A stretch of 64,000 bases of DNA from Pseudocitrobacter cyperus (GTDB lineage: Bacteria > Pseudomonadota > Gammaproteobacteria > Enterobacterales > Enterobacteriaceae), in NCBI RefSeq assembly GCF_039889165.1, contig NZ_JAYMYY010000009.1:62001-126000 (forward strand). Reading direction: 5' to 3'. The notes beneath the pieces were generated by a model. It saw only the letters and a program-made list of their open reading frames with translations. It searched no databases and was not told the origin of the DNA. This document shows, one piece after another, positions 50,217 through 59,878 of this stretch (positions within the stretch are counted from its first letter, which is position 1; each line of letters opens with the position of its first letter). Made by a program: the position numbers and the translations under genes.

Positions 50217-51788
50217 TTGTCCATTCTTCGTCGCACGCTTATTGCGCTGCTGACCTGTGCCTCGTTTTTCGCACACGCCGCTGCGCCAGATGAAATCACC
50301 ACCGCCTGGCCGGTTAACGTCGGGCCGTTAAACCCTCATCTTTACACGCCAAATCAGATGTTCGCCCAGAGTATGGTCTATGAACCGCTGGTGAAGTATC
50401 AGGCGGATGGCACGGTGAAGCCCTGGCTTGCGAAAAGCTGGGCGAGCTCGAAAGACGGGAAAACCTGGACTTTTACCCTGCGCGACGATGTGAAATTTTC
50501 CAATGGAGAAGCGTTTGATGCGCAGGCGGCAGCGGAAAACTTTCGTGCGGTGCTTGATAACCGTCAGCGTCACGCCTGGCTGGAGCTGGTCAATCAGATA
50601 GTCGATGTGAAAGCGCTGAATAAAACCGAGCTGCAAATCACCCTAAAAAGTGCCTATTACCCTTTCCTGCAAGAGCTGGCCCTACCGCGTCCGTTCCGCT
50701 TTATCGCGCCATCGCAATTTAAAGGTAACGAAACGATGCACGGTATTAAAGCGCCTGTCGGCACCGGGCCGTGGGTGCTGAAAGAATCGAAACTGAATCA
50801 ATATGACGTGCTGGTGCGCAATGAAAATTACTGGGGTGAGAAACCGCAGGTGCGGCAGATTACCGTCAAAGTGATCCCCGATCCGACGACGCGGGCAGTG
50901 GCCTTCGAAACGGGCGATATCGACCTGCTGTATGGGAACGAAGGGCTGTTGCCACTCGATACTTTTGAGCGTTTCAGCCATAACCCGGCGTATCGCACTC
51001 AGCTTTCACAGCCAATTGAAACGGTGATGCTGGCTCTTAACTCCGCAAAAGCGCCCACCAACGAACTGGCCGTGCGTGAGGCGCTCAATCATGCGGTCAA
51101 TAAAAAATCCCTCATCGACAACGTGCTGTACGGCACGCAGCAAGAGGCGGATACGCTATTTGCCCCCAGCGTACCTTACGCCAATATCCACCTGAAACCG
51201 CGCCAGTACGATCCGCAACAGGCGAAAAGTTTACTGGAGAACGCGGGCTGGATCTTGCCTGCCGGAAAAGATATCCGCGAGAAAAATGGCCAGCCGCTGC
51301 GTATTGAACTGTCGTTTATCGGCACCGATGCCCTGAGTAAATCAATGGCGGAAATTATTCAGGCGGATATGCGCCAGATTGGCGTTGATGTCGCATTAAT
51401 TGGCGAAGAAGAGAGCAGCATCTACGCGCGTCAGCGCGATGGCCGCTTCGGCATGATCTTCAACCGCACCTGGGGCGCGCCTTACGATCCCCATGCGTTT
51501 CTAAGCTCGATGCGCGTACCGTCGCATGCTGATTTCCAGGCGCAGCAAGGTTTAGCCGACAAGCCACTGATTGATAAAGAGATTGGTGAGGTACTGGAAA
51601 CCACGGATGAGACGAAGCGTCAGGCGCTTTACCGCGATATTCTGACGCGTTTACACAACGATGCGGTTTATCTGCCTATCAGTTACGTTTCGATGATGGT
51701 AGTGGCGAAGCCTGAACTGGGTGTCATCCCTTATGCGGCAGTTGCCAGCGATATTCCTTTTGAGCAGATTAAACCGGTGAAACCCTGA
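50217..51788 (+). CDS. nikA: NikA, periplasmic nickel-binding protein
   Basis: A 523-residue solute-binding protein of the peptide/nickel SBP family 5, one residue shorter than E. coli NikA. A signal peptide ends in FAHA near residue 22. The fold body includes GPLNPHLYTPNQMFAQSMVYEP and the late HAFLSSMRVPSH with the histidine used to hold nickel chelates. Start codon is TTG at 50217, with GAAGG eight bases upstream. It delivers nickel to the NikBC channel, chiefly for hydrogenase maturation under anaerobiosis. Confidence 0.96.
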   Translation: MSILRRTLIALLTCASFFAHAAAPDEITTAWPVNVGPLNPHLYTPNQMFAQSMVYEPLVKYQADGTVKPWLAKSWASSKDGKTWTFTLRDDVKFSNGEAFDAQAAAENFRAVLDNRQRHAWLELVNQIVDVKALNKTELQITLKSAYYPFLQELALPRPFRFIAPSQFKGNETMHGIKAPVGTGPWVLKESKLNQYDVLVRNENYWGEKPQVRQITVKVIPDPTTRAVAFETGDIDLLYGNEGLLPLDTFERFSHNPAYRTQLSQPIETVMLALNSAKAPTNELAVREALNHAVNKKSLIDNVLYGTQQEADTLFAPSVPYANIHLKPRQYDPQQAKSLLENAGWILPAGKDIREKNGQPLRIELSFIGTDALSKSMAEIIQADMRQIGVDVALIGEEESSIYARQRDGRFGMIFNRTWGAPYDPHAFLSSMRVPSHADFQAQQGLADKPLIDKEIGEVLETTDETKRQALYRDILTRLHNDAVYLPISYVSMMVVAKPELGVIPYAAVASDIPFEQIKPVKP

Positions 51789-52732
51789 TGCTGCGTTATG
51801 TACTCCGCCGCGTATTGTTGCTGATCCCGATGGTGTTCGCCGCATCGGTGATTATCTTCCTGATGCTGCGCCTCGGCACTGGCGACCCGGCGCTCGACTA
51901 TCTGCGCCTCTCGAACCTGCCGCCGACGCCGGAAATGGTGGCTTCCACCCGCGTGATGCTGGGGCTCGACCAGCCGCTTTTTGTGCAGTATGGCACCTGG
52001 CTTTGGAAGGCGCTGCATCTTGATTTTGGCGTATCCTTCGCCACTCAGCGACCGGTGCTGGACGACATGCTCAACTTCCTGCCCGCGACGCTGGAACTGG
52101 CTGGCGCGGCGCTGGTGCTGATATTGCTGACATCCGTGCCGCTGGGTATCTGGGCGGCGCGGCACCGGGATCGTCTGCCGGATTTCGCCGTGCGTTTTAT
52201 CGCTTTCCTCGGTGTGTCGATGCCGAACTTCTGGCTCGCATTTCTGCTGGTGATGTTCTTCTCTGTTTACCTGCGCTGGCTCCCTGCGATGGGCTACGGC
52301 GGCTGGCAGCACATCATCCTGCCTGCGGTCTCCATAGCCTTTATGTCGCTGGCGATCAACGCCCGTCTGCTGCGCGCCAGCATGCTGGAAGTGGCGGGGC
52401 AGCGCCACGTCACCTGGGCACGGCTACGTGGCCTGAACGACAAACAGACCGAACGTCGCCATATTCTGCGCAACGCTTCACTGCCGATGATAACCGCCGT
52501 AGGGATGCACATTGGCGAATTGATTGGCGGGACGATGATTATTGAAAATATCTTTGCCTGGCCGGGCGTTGGGCGTTATGCCGTTTCGGCGATTTTTAAC
52601 CGCGACTACCCTGTCATCCAGTGTTTCACGCTGATGATGGTGGTGGTGTTTGTGGTCTGTAATCTGATTGTCGATTTGCTGAATGCCGCGCTTGATCCGC
52701 GTATTCGCCGCCATGAAGGAGCGCACTCGTGA
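51788..52732 (+). CDS. nikB: NikB, nickel ABC transporter permease
   Basis: A 314-residue inner-membrane permease with six predicted helices and the binding-protein-dependent (EAA) loop around LRGLNDKQTERRHILRNASLP. It shares the TGATG junction with nikA, so the two are coupled. It pairs with NikC to form the channel. Confidence 0.96.
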   Translation: MLRYVLRRVLLLIPMVFAASVIIFLMLRLGTGDPALDYLRLSNLPPTPEMVASTRVMLGLDQPLFVQYGTWLWKALHLDFGVSFATQRPVLDDMLNFLPATLELAGAALVLILLTSVPLGIWAARHRDRLPDFAVRFIAFLGVSMPNFWLAFLLVMFFSVYLRWLPAMGYGGWQHIILPAVSIAFMSLAINARLLRASMLEVAGQRHVTWARLRGLNDKQTERRHILRNASLPMITAVGMHIGELIGGTMIIENIFAWPGVGRYAVSAIFNRDYPVIQCFTLMMVVVFVVCNLIVDLLNAALDPRIRRHEGAHS

Positions 52733-53562
52733 ACTTTTTCCGCTCTTCACGCTGGTCTGTGCGTCTGGCGTTGATCATTATTATTCTGCTGGCCCTGATT
52801 GCGCTCACCAGCCAGTGGTGGCTGCCCTGGGATCCGCAGGCGATTGATTTATCAGCGCGCCTGCTGTCGCCCGGCGCGCAGCACTGGCTGGGCACCGATC
52901 ATTTAGGGCGCGATATTTTTTCGCGGCTGCTGGCGGCGACCCGCGTATCGCTGGGCTCGGTAATGGCTTGTTTGCTGTTGGTACTGGCGCTGGGGCTGAT
53001 TGTCGGCGGCAGCGCCGGGCTGATTGGCGGGCGCGTTGACCAGGCCACCATGCGCGTCGCGGATATGTTTATGACTTTCCCGACCTCCATTCTTTCGTTC
53101 TTTATGGTCGGCGTGCTGGGTACCGGGCTGACCAACGTGATTATCGCCATCGCCCTGTCACACTGGGCGTGGTACGCGCGCATGGTACGTAGCCTGGTGA
53201 TCTCTTTACGTCAGCGAGAATTTGTTCTGGCATCCAGGCTTTCCGGTGCCGGGAATATTCGCGTGTTTATCGACCATCTGGCGGGGGCGGTGATCCCGTC
53301 GCTGCTGGTGCTGGCGACGCTGGATATCGGCCATATGATGCTGCACGTCGCAGGGATGTCATTCCTTGGCCTCGGTGTGACTGCGCCGACCGCCGAATGG
53401 GGCGTGATGATTAACGACGCGCGCCAGTATATCTGGACTCAGCCGCTGCAAATGTTCTGGCCGGGGCTGGCGCTGTTTATCAGCGTCATGGCCTTTAATC
53501 TGGTGGGTGATGCCCTGCGCGATCACCTCGACCCTCATCTGGTGACGGAGCACGCACACTGA
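52729..53562 (+). CDS. nikC: NikC, nickel ABC transporter permease
   Basis: A 277-residue permease with about six membrane helices and the EAA-type loop LASRLSGAGNIRVFIDHL. It starts with GTG at 52729, overlapping the nikB stop, and its stop overlaps the nikD start. Sequence stretches such as HWLGTDHLGRDIFSRL are typical of the OppC/DppC/NikC family. Confidence 0.96.
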   Translation: MNFFRSSRWSVRLALIIIILLALIALTSQWWLPWDPQAIDLSARLLSPGAQHWLGTDHLGRDIFSRLLAATRVSLGSVMACLLLVLALGLIVGGSAGLIGGRVDQATMRVADMFMTFPTSILSFFMVGVLGTGLTNVIIAIALSHWAWYARMVRSLVISLRQREFVLASRLSGAGNIRVFIDHLAGAVIPSLLVLATLDIGHMMLHVAGMSFLGLGVTAPTAEWGVMINDARQYIWTQPLQMFWPGLALFISVMAFNLVGDALRDHLDPHLVTEHAH

Positions 53563-54326
53563 TGCCGCAACAGATTGAATTGCACAATATTGCGCTACAG
53601 GCGGCGCAGCCGCTGGTGCACGGCGTATCGTTAACCCTGAAACGCGGGCGCGTGTTGGCGCTGGTGGGCGGGAGCGGGAGCGGAAAATCCCTGACCTGCG
53701 CGGCGGCGCTGGGCATTTTGCCCGCCGGCGTTCATCAGACGTCAGGCGAGATTCTGGCCGATGGTAACGTCGTTTCACCCTGTGCCCTGCGCGGCATAAA
53801 AATCGCCACCATTATGCAGAATCCACGCAGCGCATTTAACCCGCTGCATACCATGGCGACACACGCGCGGGAAACCTGCCAGGCGTTGGGTAAACCCGCA
53901 GACGATGCCACGCTTATCGCTGCGTTAGCGGCCGTAGGGCTGGAAAACGCGCCGCGCGTGCTCAAACTTTACCCATTCGAAATGAGCGGCGGCATGCTGC
54001 AGCGCATGATGATTGCGATGGCGGTACTGTGCGACGCGCCGTTTATCATCGCGGATGAACCGACCACCGATCTCGATGTGGTGGCGCAGGCGCGCATTCT
54101 GGATTTGCTGGCGAGCATTATGCAAAGCCGTGCGCCGGGGATGCTGCTGGTGACTCACGATATGGGGGTGGTGGCGCGGCTGGCGGACGATGTGGCGGTG
54201 ATGGATAACGGTAATATTGTCGAACAGGGGGATGTTGATACGCTGTTCAGCGCGCCGAAGCATACGGTGACGCGCAATCTGGTATCAGCGCATCTCGCCC
54301 TGTACGGCCTGGAGCTGGCATCATGA
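53562..54326 (+). CDS. nikD: NikD, nickel ABC transporter ATPase
   Basis: A 254-residue ABC ATPase. Walker A is GGSGSGKS near residue 38, the signature is MSGGMLQRM, Walker B is PFIIADEPTTDLD, and the switch histidine is in LVTHDMG. It powers nickel uptake together with NikE, with which it overlaps by 4 bp. Confidence 0.96.
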   Translation: MPQQIELHNIALQAAQPLVHGVSLTLKRGRVLALVGGSGSGKSLTCAAALGILPAGVHQTSGEILADGNVVSPCALRGIKIATIMQNPRSAFNPLHTMATHARETCQALGKPADDATLIAALAAVGLENAPRVLKLYPFEMSGGMLQRMMIAMAVLCDAPFIIADEPTTDLDVVAQARILDLLASIMQSRAPGMLLVTHDMGVVARLADDVAVMDNGNIVEQGDVDTLFSAPKHTVTRNLVSAHLALYGLELAS

Positions 54327-55096
54327 CCCTGCTTAACGTCTCCAGTCTGTCACACCACTATCCGCACGCCGGGGCCGTACTGAATACGGTGTCACTTGCG
54401 CTGCAAAGTGGGGAAACCGTCGCGCTGCTTGGGCGCAGCGGCTGCGGGAAAAGTACGCTGGCGCGATTGTTGGTCGGCCTGGAACAGCCGACTACGGGTC
54501 TGGTTTGCTGGCGTGGGGAGCCGCTCGCTAAGCTTAACCGGGCGCAGCAGAAGGCTTTCCGCCGCGACATTCAAATGGTGTTTCAGGACGCCATCAGCGC
54601 CGTCAATCCGCGTAAAACCGTGGCTGAGATTTTGCGTGAGCCAATGCGTCATCTGTTGTCGTTGAAAAAAACGGCGCAACTGGCGCGCGCGCGCGAAATG
54701 CTCTCCGCGGTGGATCTCGACGATAGTATTCTCCACAAGCGCCCGCCGCAGTTGAGTGGGGGCCAGTTGCAGCGTGTTTGCCTGGCTCGGGCGCTGGTGG
54801 TGGAGCCAAAGTTACTGATTCTTGATGAGGCGGTTTCCAACCTTGACCTGGTGTTGCAGGCGGGCGTTATCCGTCTGCTGAAAAAGCTGCAACAACAGTT
54901 CGGCACCGCCTGCCTGTTTATCACCCATGATTTACGCCTGGTGGAACGCTTTTGCCAGCGGGTGATGGTGATGGATAACGGGCAAATTGTCGAAACACAG
55001 AGAGTGGGTGAGAGATTAACCTTTTCCTCTGCTGCCGGACGTGAACTGCAAAACGCGGTATTACCCGCATTCCCGGTGCGCCATTGCGCCGCATAA
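54323..55096 (+). CDS. nikE: NikE, nickel ABC transporter ATPase
   Basis: A 257-residue ABC ATPase with Walker A GRSGCGKST, signature LSGGQLQRV, Walker B LLILDEAVSNLD and switch histidine FITHDLR. Partner of NikD. The last transporter gene of the operon; nikR follows after 14 bp. Confidence 0.96.
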   Translation: MTLLNVSSLSHHYPHAGAVLNTVSLALQSGETVALLGRSGCGKSTLARLLVGLEQPTTGLVCWRGEPLAKLNRAQQKAFRRDIQMVFQDAISAVNPRKTVAEILREPMRHLLSLKKTAQLARAREMLSAVDLDDSILHKRPPQLSGGQLQRVCLARALVVEPKLLILDEAVSNLDLVLQAGVIRLLKKLQQQFGTACLFITHDLRLVERFCQRVMVMDNGQIVETQRVGERLTFSSAAGRELQNAVLPAFPVRHCAA

Positions 55097-55110
55097 AAGG
55101 TTGATTATTG

Positions 55111-55509
55111 ATGCAACGAGTCACTATTACTCTCGATGACGATTTACTGGAAACGCTGGATAGCCTGAGCCAGCGTCGGGGTTACAACAACCGCTCCGAG
55201 GCTATTCGCGATATTTTGCGCGGCGCGCTGGCGCAGGAAACGACGCAGGAACACGGTACGCAGGGCTTCGCTGTGCTCTCGTATGTTTATGAACACGAGA
55301 AGCGCGACCTGGCCAGCCGGATCGTCTCGACGCAACATCATCATCACGATCTCTCCGTTGCCACACTGCACGTACACATCAACCACGACGACTGTCTGGA
55401 GATCGCCGTACTCAAAGGCGACATGGGCGATGTACAGCATTTTGCTGATGATGTTATCGCCCAGCGCGGCGTGCGTCACGGCCATTTGCAGTGCCTGCCG
55501 GAAGAGTAA
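55111..55509 (+). CDS. nikR: NikR, nickel-responsive repressor
   Basis: A 132-residue regulator with an N-terminal ribbon-helix-helix domain (MQRVTITLDDDLLETLD) and a C-terminal ACT-like nickel domain. The square-planar nickel ligands are all present: H76, H87, H89 and C95 in STQHHHHDLSVATLHVHINHDDC. It represses nikABCDE when nickel is plentiful by binding the operator at 50151. The ATG at 55111 gives the proper N-terminus; a TTG one codon earlier is not needed. Its stop is one base from the convergent fimbrial gene. Confidence 0.97.
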   Translation: MQRVTITLDDDLLETLDSLSQRRGYNNRSEAIRDILRGALAQETTQEHGTQGFAVLSYVYEHEKRDLASRIVSTQHHHHDLSVATLHVHINHDDCLEIAVLKGDMGDVQHFADDVIAQRGVRHGHLQCLPEE

Positions 55510-55510
55510 G

Positions 55511-56491
55511 TCAGTCGTAACTGACGTTAAAAACCATATGCCCGGAGACATCGCCCGCCTGTGCCCGGGCCTGATATTGATAGAAGCGGGCAAAATAGCG
55601 TAAGTCGATAAACTGCGAGACGGCGCTGTTCAGCGTCGCCACCGGATTGGCCTGGCGGAAGGGAACCGGGCGACGATTTTCATCCATAATCTGTACGCCA
55701 ATCCCCTCGGCGGCAGTTTTACTCCGGCTCTCATTACGCAGTACGCCCAGCGCGGGTGAAACGCCATCCGGGATATTGCCATCGAAGGTCATGTTGAGCC
55801 GCGTACCGGCAACGCTGACGTTACCCGCGCACTGCATACGAATCGCAAAATTGCGTCCTCCAGCGCCCGTCCCTTTACCTTTCAGAGCGGCGAGAGGGAT
55901 TGAGCCGAGATTCACACGGAAGTTGGCATTGTTTGAAATGCGGCACGAGGGCGAAACGATGATCAGCGAATTATCACGCAGCCAGGTATTGATTAACGAC
56001 GCTTTGCCGTTGCCAAACGTGGTGTATTGCCCTGCGGCGACCGCTCCGCTCCCGACGAGGTTGGCGGTCTTGATGACGTCTAATTTAAAGGTAAAATCGT
56101 TCAGTGACACATCGCTTTTGCTTCCCCCTCCGACCGTGATCTTGCCCGGATAGCTGACCTGCTGCGCCTGGCGCTGTAGCGTAAAACGCAGGCCGATCCC
56201 CGGGACGTTGGTCGACCAGATATGATTGCCAGTTTCACGGCTGCCGCTGGCAATGACTTTCGCTTCCAGGTTTTGCGAACCGTTACACTGAAGCTGTAAA
56301 CTTTTATCACGTAGCGGCCAGCTACGGCTGGCAATCACGGTACCTGGTGGGGTTTGCGGTTGCACCATCACGCGCCCCATATCCATATAAAGGGGGGATG
56401 AGATTGCGTCCGATCCCAGAATACAACTGGCATTAGCCACGCCGCTGGTGAACAGCGTGGCCACTAACCACCACTTTCTGCGAAGCATCAT
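55511..56491 (-). CDS. Two-domain fimbrial tip adhesin
   Basis: A 326-residue exported protein with a signal peptide ending in GVANA (about residue 20). The N-terminal half (about 25-175) is a probable receptor-binding lectin-type domain. The C-terminal half (about 180-326) is a pilin domain, with cysteines at CRISNN and QCAG and the terminal MVFNVSYD strand typical of chaperone-recognised subunits. It is the last gene of the operon pilin-chaperone-usher-adhesin. The ATG overlaps the usher stop (ATGA), with AGGTG upstream. The ligand is unknown. Confidence 0.82.
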   Translation of the reverse strand: MMLRRKWWLVATLFTSGVANASCILGSDAISSPLYMDMGRVMVQPQTPPGTVIASRSWPLRDKSLQLQCNGSQNLEAKVIASGSRETGNHIWSTNVPGIGLRFTLQRQAQQVSYPGKITVGGGSKSDVSLNDFTFKLDVIKTANLVGSGAVAAGQYTTFGNGKASLINTWLRDNSLIIVSPSCRISNNANFRVNLGSIPLAALKGKGTGAGGRNFAIRMQCAGNVSVAGTRLNMTFDGNIPDGVSPALGVLRNESRSKTAAEGIGVQIMDENRRPVPFRQANPVATLNSAVSQFIDLRYFARFYQYQARAQAGDVSGHMVFNVSYD

Positions 56492-59004
56492 AAGCACCTC
56501 AGTTGTTGTGAGCCACTCGCTGGCAGTACGACCTGGCACTGCCCTCCGTCCCAGCGAACCCAGGCGTTTTTCACGTTTTCCCCGGTGATGTACAGCGTGC
56601 TGCCCTGGCCGACAAAGCCGAGTGATGTTCCCCGGTTATCGGTGATTTCCGAACCGAAGGGCAGTGGCATCCCGTTGCTCTGACGGGCAACAAAGACGCG
56701 CGTTTTTTCGCGGCGGGTGTTAAAGACCACTTTGACGACGCTGCCTTCATACGGCACCGCCCGGGCTTCTGTGCTGGAGAACTGAACATCTTCATCCGCC
56801 CCTTTGGGGTCGATTTCGATGGTGTTTGCGCGGTAAGGTTGCAGCGAAGAAAGCACAGCATACCCCTGGTTATCAAACCAGGTCGGTGCGCCAAGAATCG
56901 CCGCCCCTTTGGCATCCTTCGCTTCTACCAGCGCCAGGGTTGAGCCTGATTCTGGCGTGAGCGTTACGCCGCCGGAATGGACAACAACCGACCCTTCAGC
57001 AGAGGCTGATGCCTGCTGGTAACTGCGTCCGTAGCTGTAGCTCCCTGAAAGGGCGCTCCAGGGGGAAATGTAGCCGCCGTTGACGCCGGTGGTGTAGTTG
57101 CCATCTTTATCCGTGTTGGCGTTGACGCCCCATGTCAGGGCGTGATCCTGGCCGATTGAACCGTTCACGCCAAGCTGGCTACGGTCAAAAGAGGAGTCTT
57201 TAAATTGCGTGTTTGAGGAGAGGGTCGCTGAGCTCTCTTCTCCCTGAAAGAGCGGATAGCTGAAGCTCAGGTAGACCAGATCCTCTTTTTTACGTCGGGA
57301 AGAGGTGGTGCCGTTGTCGTCATCCGTCTCGTTCTCGTTAGAATAGCTGCGCTGAAAAGCCAGTGACCAGCTCAGGCGCCCCCAGTTATTGCTGTACCCA
57401 ACAGAATACTGCTCTTCTTTACCGGAGTAGTGCCAGTAACGGGTGATCGAGCCATTCAGGTAGAGCGACCCCCACGACTCAGGCAATTGCTGGTTTATTG
57501 AGACGCTGATACCGTTTTTTTGCCGAATGTTGGTACTCGTCTGACCGCGTAATTCATCGTCACGGGCATATAACGCATCGTGCAGAGAGTAGTAGCTATC
57601 AGAGCTGTTGAACCAACCCTGGATGTTCATACTGGTCTGCGACGCGCCAAACATGCGGCTGAATGTGGCGCGGTACTCCTGCCCGGAATGGGAACCGCTG
57701 GGCAGTTTGGTTTTGGCCTGAGTGACATCCAGCCCCAGAGCGCCAATTCCGGTATTGATACCTGTACCGATTTGCCCTGCCTGATAATCGTTAAACCCCG
57801 TCACGGCAGAGTAAAGGGTGAAGGTGTTATTCAACCCGTACTGAAGGCTCCCCTGACCCACGGTGGGTTTATCGTGCAGACCATCCTCATCAACCTGTCC
57901 AACGGCGATACCGTACAGGCTCATGTCCGGATGCAATAACTGCACGACCGAATCGTAAGGTATCGACCAGGTTGATGTACGCCCGTCAGCTTCCTGTAAG
58001 GTCACGACAAGATCGTTCCCTGTGCCTGATGGATAGACATCCGTCAGGCTGAACGGGCCGGGCGTTACCGTGGTTTGATAGATAATGTTGCCATCCTGAC
58101 GCACCGTCACCAGGGCGTTGGTTTGCGCGACGCCGTTGACCACGGGCGCGTAGCTGCGCATATTGTCCGGGTACATAAGATCATCCGTATGCAAATCCAG
58201 ACCGAGCAGGCTGATTGCATCGAAAAAAGTCCCGTTGGTACTAAATTGCCCCATCGTCAGAATCGATTTCATGGCCGCAATGGGGCGCTGTAAATAGGTC
58301 TGATTACTGTTCCATTTGTTTTCATTACTGTTTTCGTCCCAGGTATAGTTCCCCGAGTGCCGCAGCAGCCAACCCTGCGTTGAAAACCCCGCGTTAACAC
58401 CCAGATAGGCGCTTGCCCCGGCATCGTTGTCGTCAGATTTGATGACATTAAAGTAGTTGGCCATATAACCAATATTCAGCGCAGTGATCCCTTCATCCCA
58501 AAATTGCGGCGGGATATAGCCGTTACTGCTGGCGTCCATTAAGCCCTGAGGGACGCTAAAATCAAGGCGCAGGGCAGAGGCGCTGAAGGTATCTTTCAGC
58601 GCAGGTTCGCTGTTCCACTGTGACAGGGTGCCGCAGAATTTTTCATCATTGCTATTCGCTGCACTGAGTTTCTCAGGTGAGAGACCAAAGTTTCTGAGCA
58701 TCTCTGCGCTGTAGCAAATTATTGGCTTCCCATCGGCGCTACGCTTGACGTCAACGTCATATCGTCCTTTCCAGCTTTCATTGGTATAGACGTCAACAGA
58801 GTACACTCCCGGCTTAAAGGCCAGGGCGTCAAAACGCTTCATACTGGCTTGTTGCTGGCTGCCAACAATAAAACTGTTATCGAACTCGTAATCCGTACCG
58901 TTGTCGTCTGCACTTGTCTGCTCTGCGCGACAGAGGCCAGACCCCAGGCAAAAGAGGGTCACCAGACCACCAAGATGCCAGGGTGATACTCGCCAATGCT
59001 CCAT
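56488..59004 (-). CDS. Fimbrial outer-membrane usher
   Basis: An 838-residue usher of the PapC/FimD family. A signal peptide ends in GLCRA, near residue 27. It has the N-terminal chaperone-binding domain, a 24-strand pore, a plug domain (about 230-320, TDDLMYPDNMRSYAPVVNGV), and the C-terminal domains, with GEQ-type glycine-rich strands and a terminal cysteine pair (GGQCQVVLP, QQLRCL). It assembles the subunits at the outer membrane. It follows the chaperone gene by 70 bp and overlaps the adhesin start. Confidence 0.93.
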   Translation of the reverse strand: MEHWRVSPWHLGGLVTLFCLGSGLCRAEQTSADDNGTDYEFDNSFIVGSQQQASMKRFDALAFKPGVYSVDVYTNESWKGRYDVDVKRSADGKPIICYSAEMLRNFGLSPEKLSAANSNDEKFCGTLSQWNSEPALKDTFSASALRLDFSVPQGLMDASSNGYIPPQFWDEGITALNIGYMANYFNVIKSDDNDAGASAYLGVNAGFSTQGWLLRHSGNYTWDENSNENKWNSNQTYLQRPIAAMKSILTMGQFSTNGTFFDAISLLGLDLHTDDLMYPDNMRSYAPVVNGVAQTNALVTVRQDGNIIYQTTVTPGPFSLTDVYPSGTGNDLVVTLQEADGRTSTWSIPYDSVVQLLHPDMSLYGIAVGQVDEDGLHDKPTVGQGSLQYGLNNTFTLYSAVTGFNDYQAGQIGTGINTGIGALGLDVTQAKTKLPSGSHSGQEYRATFSRMFGASQTSMNIQGWFNSSDSYYSLHDALYARDDELRGQTSTNIRQKNGISVSINQQLPESWGSLYLNGSITRYWHYSGKEEQYSVGYSNNWGRLSWSLAFQRSYSNENETDDDNGTTSSRRKKEDLVYLSFSYPLFQGEESSATLSSNTQFKDSSFDRSQLGVNGSIGQDHALTWGVNANTDKDGNYTTGVNGGYISPWSALSGSYSYGRSYQQASASAEGSVVVHSGGVTLTPESGSTLALVEAKDAKGAAILGAPTWFDNQGYAVLSSLQPYRANTIEIDPKGADEDVQFSSTEARAVPYEGSVVKVVFNTRREKTRVFVARQSNGMPLPFGSEITDNRGTSLGFVGQGSTLYITGENVKNAWVRWDGGQCQVVLPASGSQQLRCL

Positions 59005-59074
59005 GAGGTTCCGCCCTGAAAAAAGAGTCGATGCCGGTTGCCACCGGTGCCTTCTTAATTATTCCGCAGCGCCA

Positions 59075-59779
59075 TTAACTGGCTCGGGTGACACGTTTTG
59101 CCAGTGCGCCATAATCGTTAATCTCTTCCAGCGTTAATTCTTCACCGCTGCGGATCGCCTGGCGCACGTTAATGGTTGCGGATGAGCCTGGGGCTATCAT
59201 GACGGCTTCCGCATTCAGGGGGTCACCGCGACCAAGGCTAATGGTGGCCACAGTGATATAAAACGGCGTCGGATTGGTCAGCGTCAGTGCCGTGCCCGCT
59301 GTTTGTAATGTCAGTTTTTCAATTGCTGCAACCCGCCCGGATAATGGTTTGGGTCGATAAATTAATTTAAAACGCGAACGTACCGCCATTTTGAATATCC
59401 CCATCCCTTCTGGCGCTTTATCGGCTTTCGAGGTGCCGGGAATATCCAGTACATTAATCCACCAGAGCGATTCTTTATCCTGCGGGAGCGAGTTACCGGC
59501 ACTCAGTTTAATGCGAATAACCTGTCCGCCATGGGCATCGATACGCGATATGGGCGGGTTAATTTGAAATGGTGTTGTGATCTGGTCAGGCGTTACGGTT
59601 GAATCACCATTATCCAGCCAGACCTGAGCAAGAGAAGGGCGTGTCGCCGTATTTGAGAGTTGAACAGTGAGTTCTTTTTCATTTCCTTTATAGATAAACC
59701 GGGTTCCATTTACGATAATACTATCGGCAAGTACAGGAAGTGATAATAATAATCCACTGAGCGCAGCAATAAGCTTCAT
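59075..59779 (-). CDS. Periplasmic fimbrial chaperone
   Basis: A 234-residue PapD-like chaperone with a signal peptide (cleavage after SLPVLA) and two Ig-like domains. The conserved arginine in GTRFIYKG and the lysine in RFKLIYRP form the subunit-anchoring pair. The cysteine pair of FGL chaperones is absent, so it looks FGS-type. The start at 59779 follows GAGGGTG; a frame start at 59791 overlaps that site. It feeds the pilin and the adhesin to the usher. Confidence 0.92.
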   Translation of the reverse strand: MKLIAALSGLLLSLPVLADSIIVNGTRFIYKGNEKELTVQLSNTATRPSLAQVWLDNGDSTVTPDQITTPFQINPPISRIDAHGGQVIRIKLSAGNSLPQDKESLWWINVLDIPGTSKADKAPEGMGIFKMAVRSRFKLIYRPKPLSGRVAAIEKLTLQTAGTALTLTNPTPFYITVATISLGRGDPLNAEAVMIAPGSSATINVRQAIRSGEELTLEEINDYGALAKRVTRAS

Positions 59780-59841
59780 AATCACCCTCATGCATTTTTA
59801 TAACATATTGTTGTCATTACTTTCGGGGATGGCGAGTCGAT

Positions 59842-59869
59842 AAAAAAGTGGCGGCGAACCGCCACTTTT
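59842..59869 (-). terminator. Terminator after the first pilin gene
   Basis: On the minus strand AAAAGTGGCGG, a TTCG tetraloop and CCGCCACTTTTTT form a strong rho-independent terminator. It lies 9 bp after the pilin stop and before the chaperone gene, so most transcripts should end here and pilin should be made in excess. Confidence 0.92.
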
Positions 59870-59878
59870 CAGAGTGTA

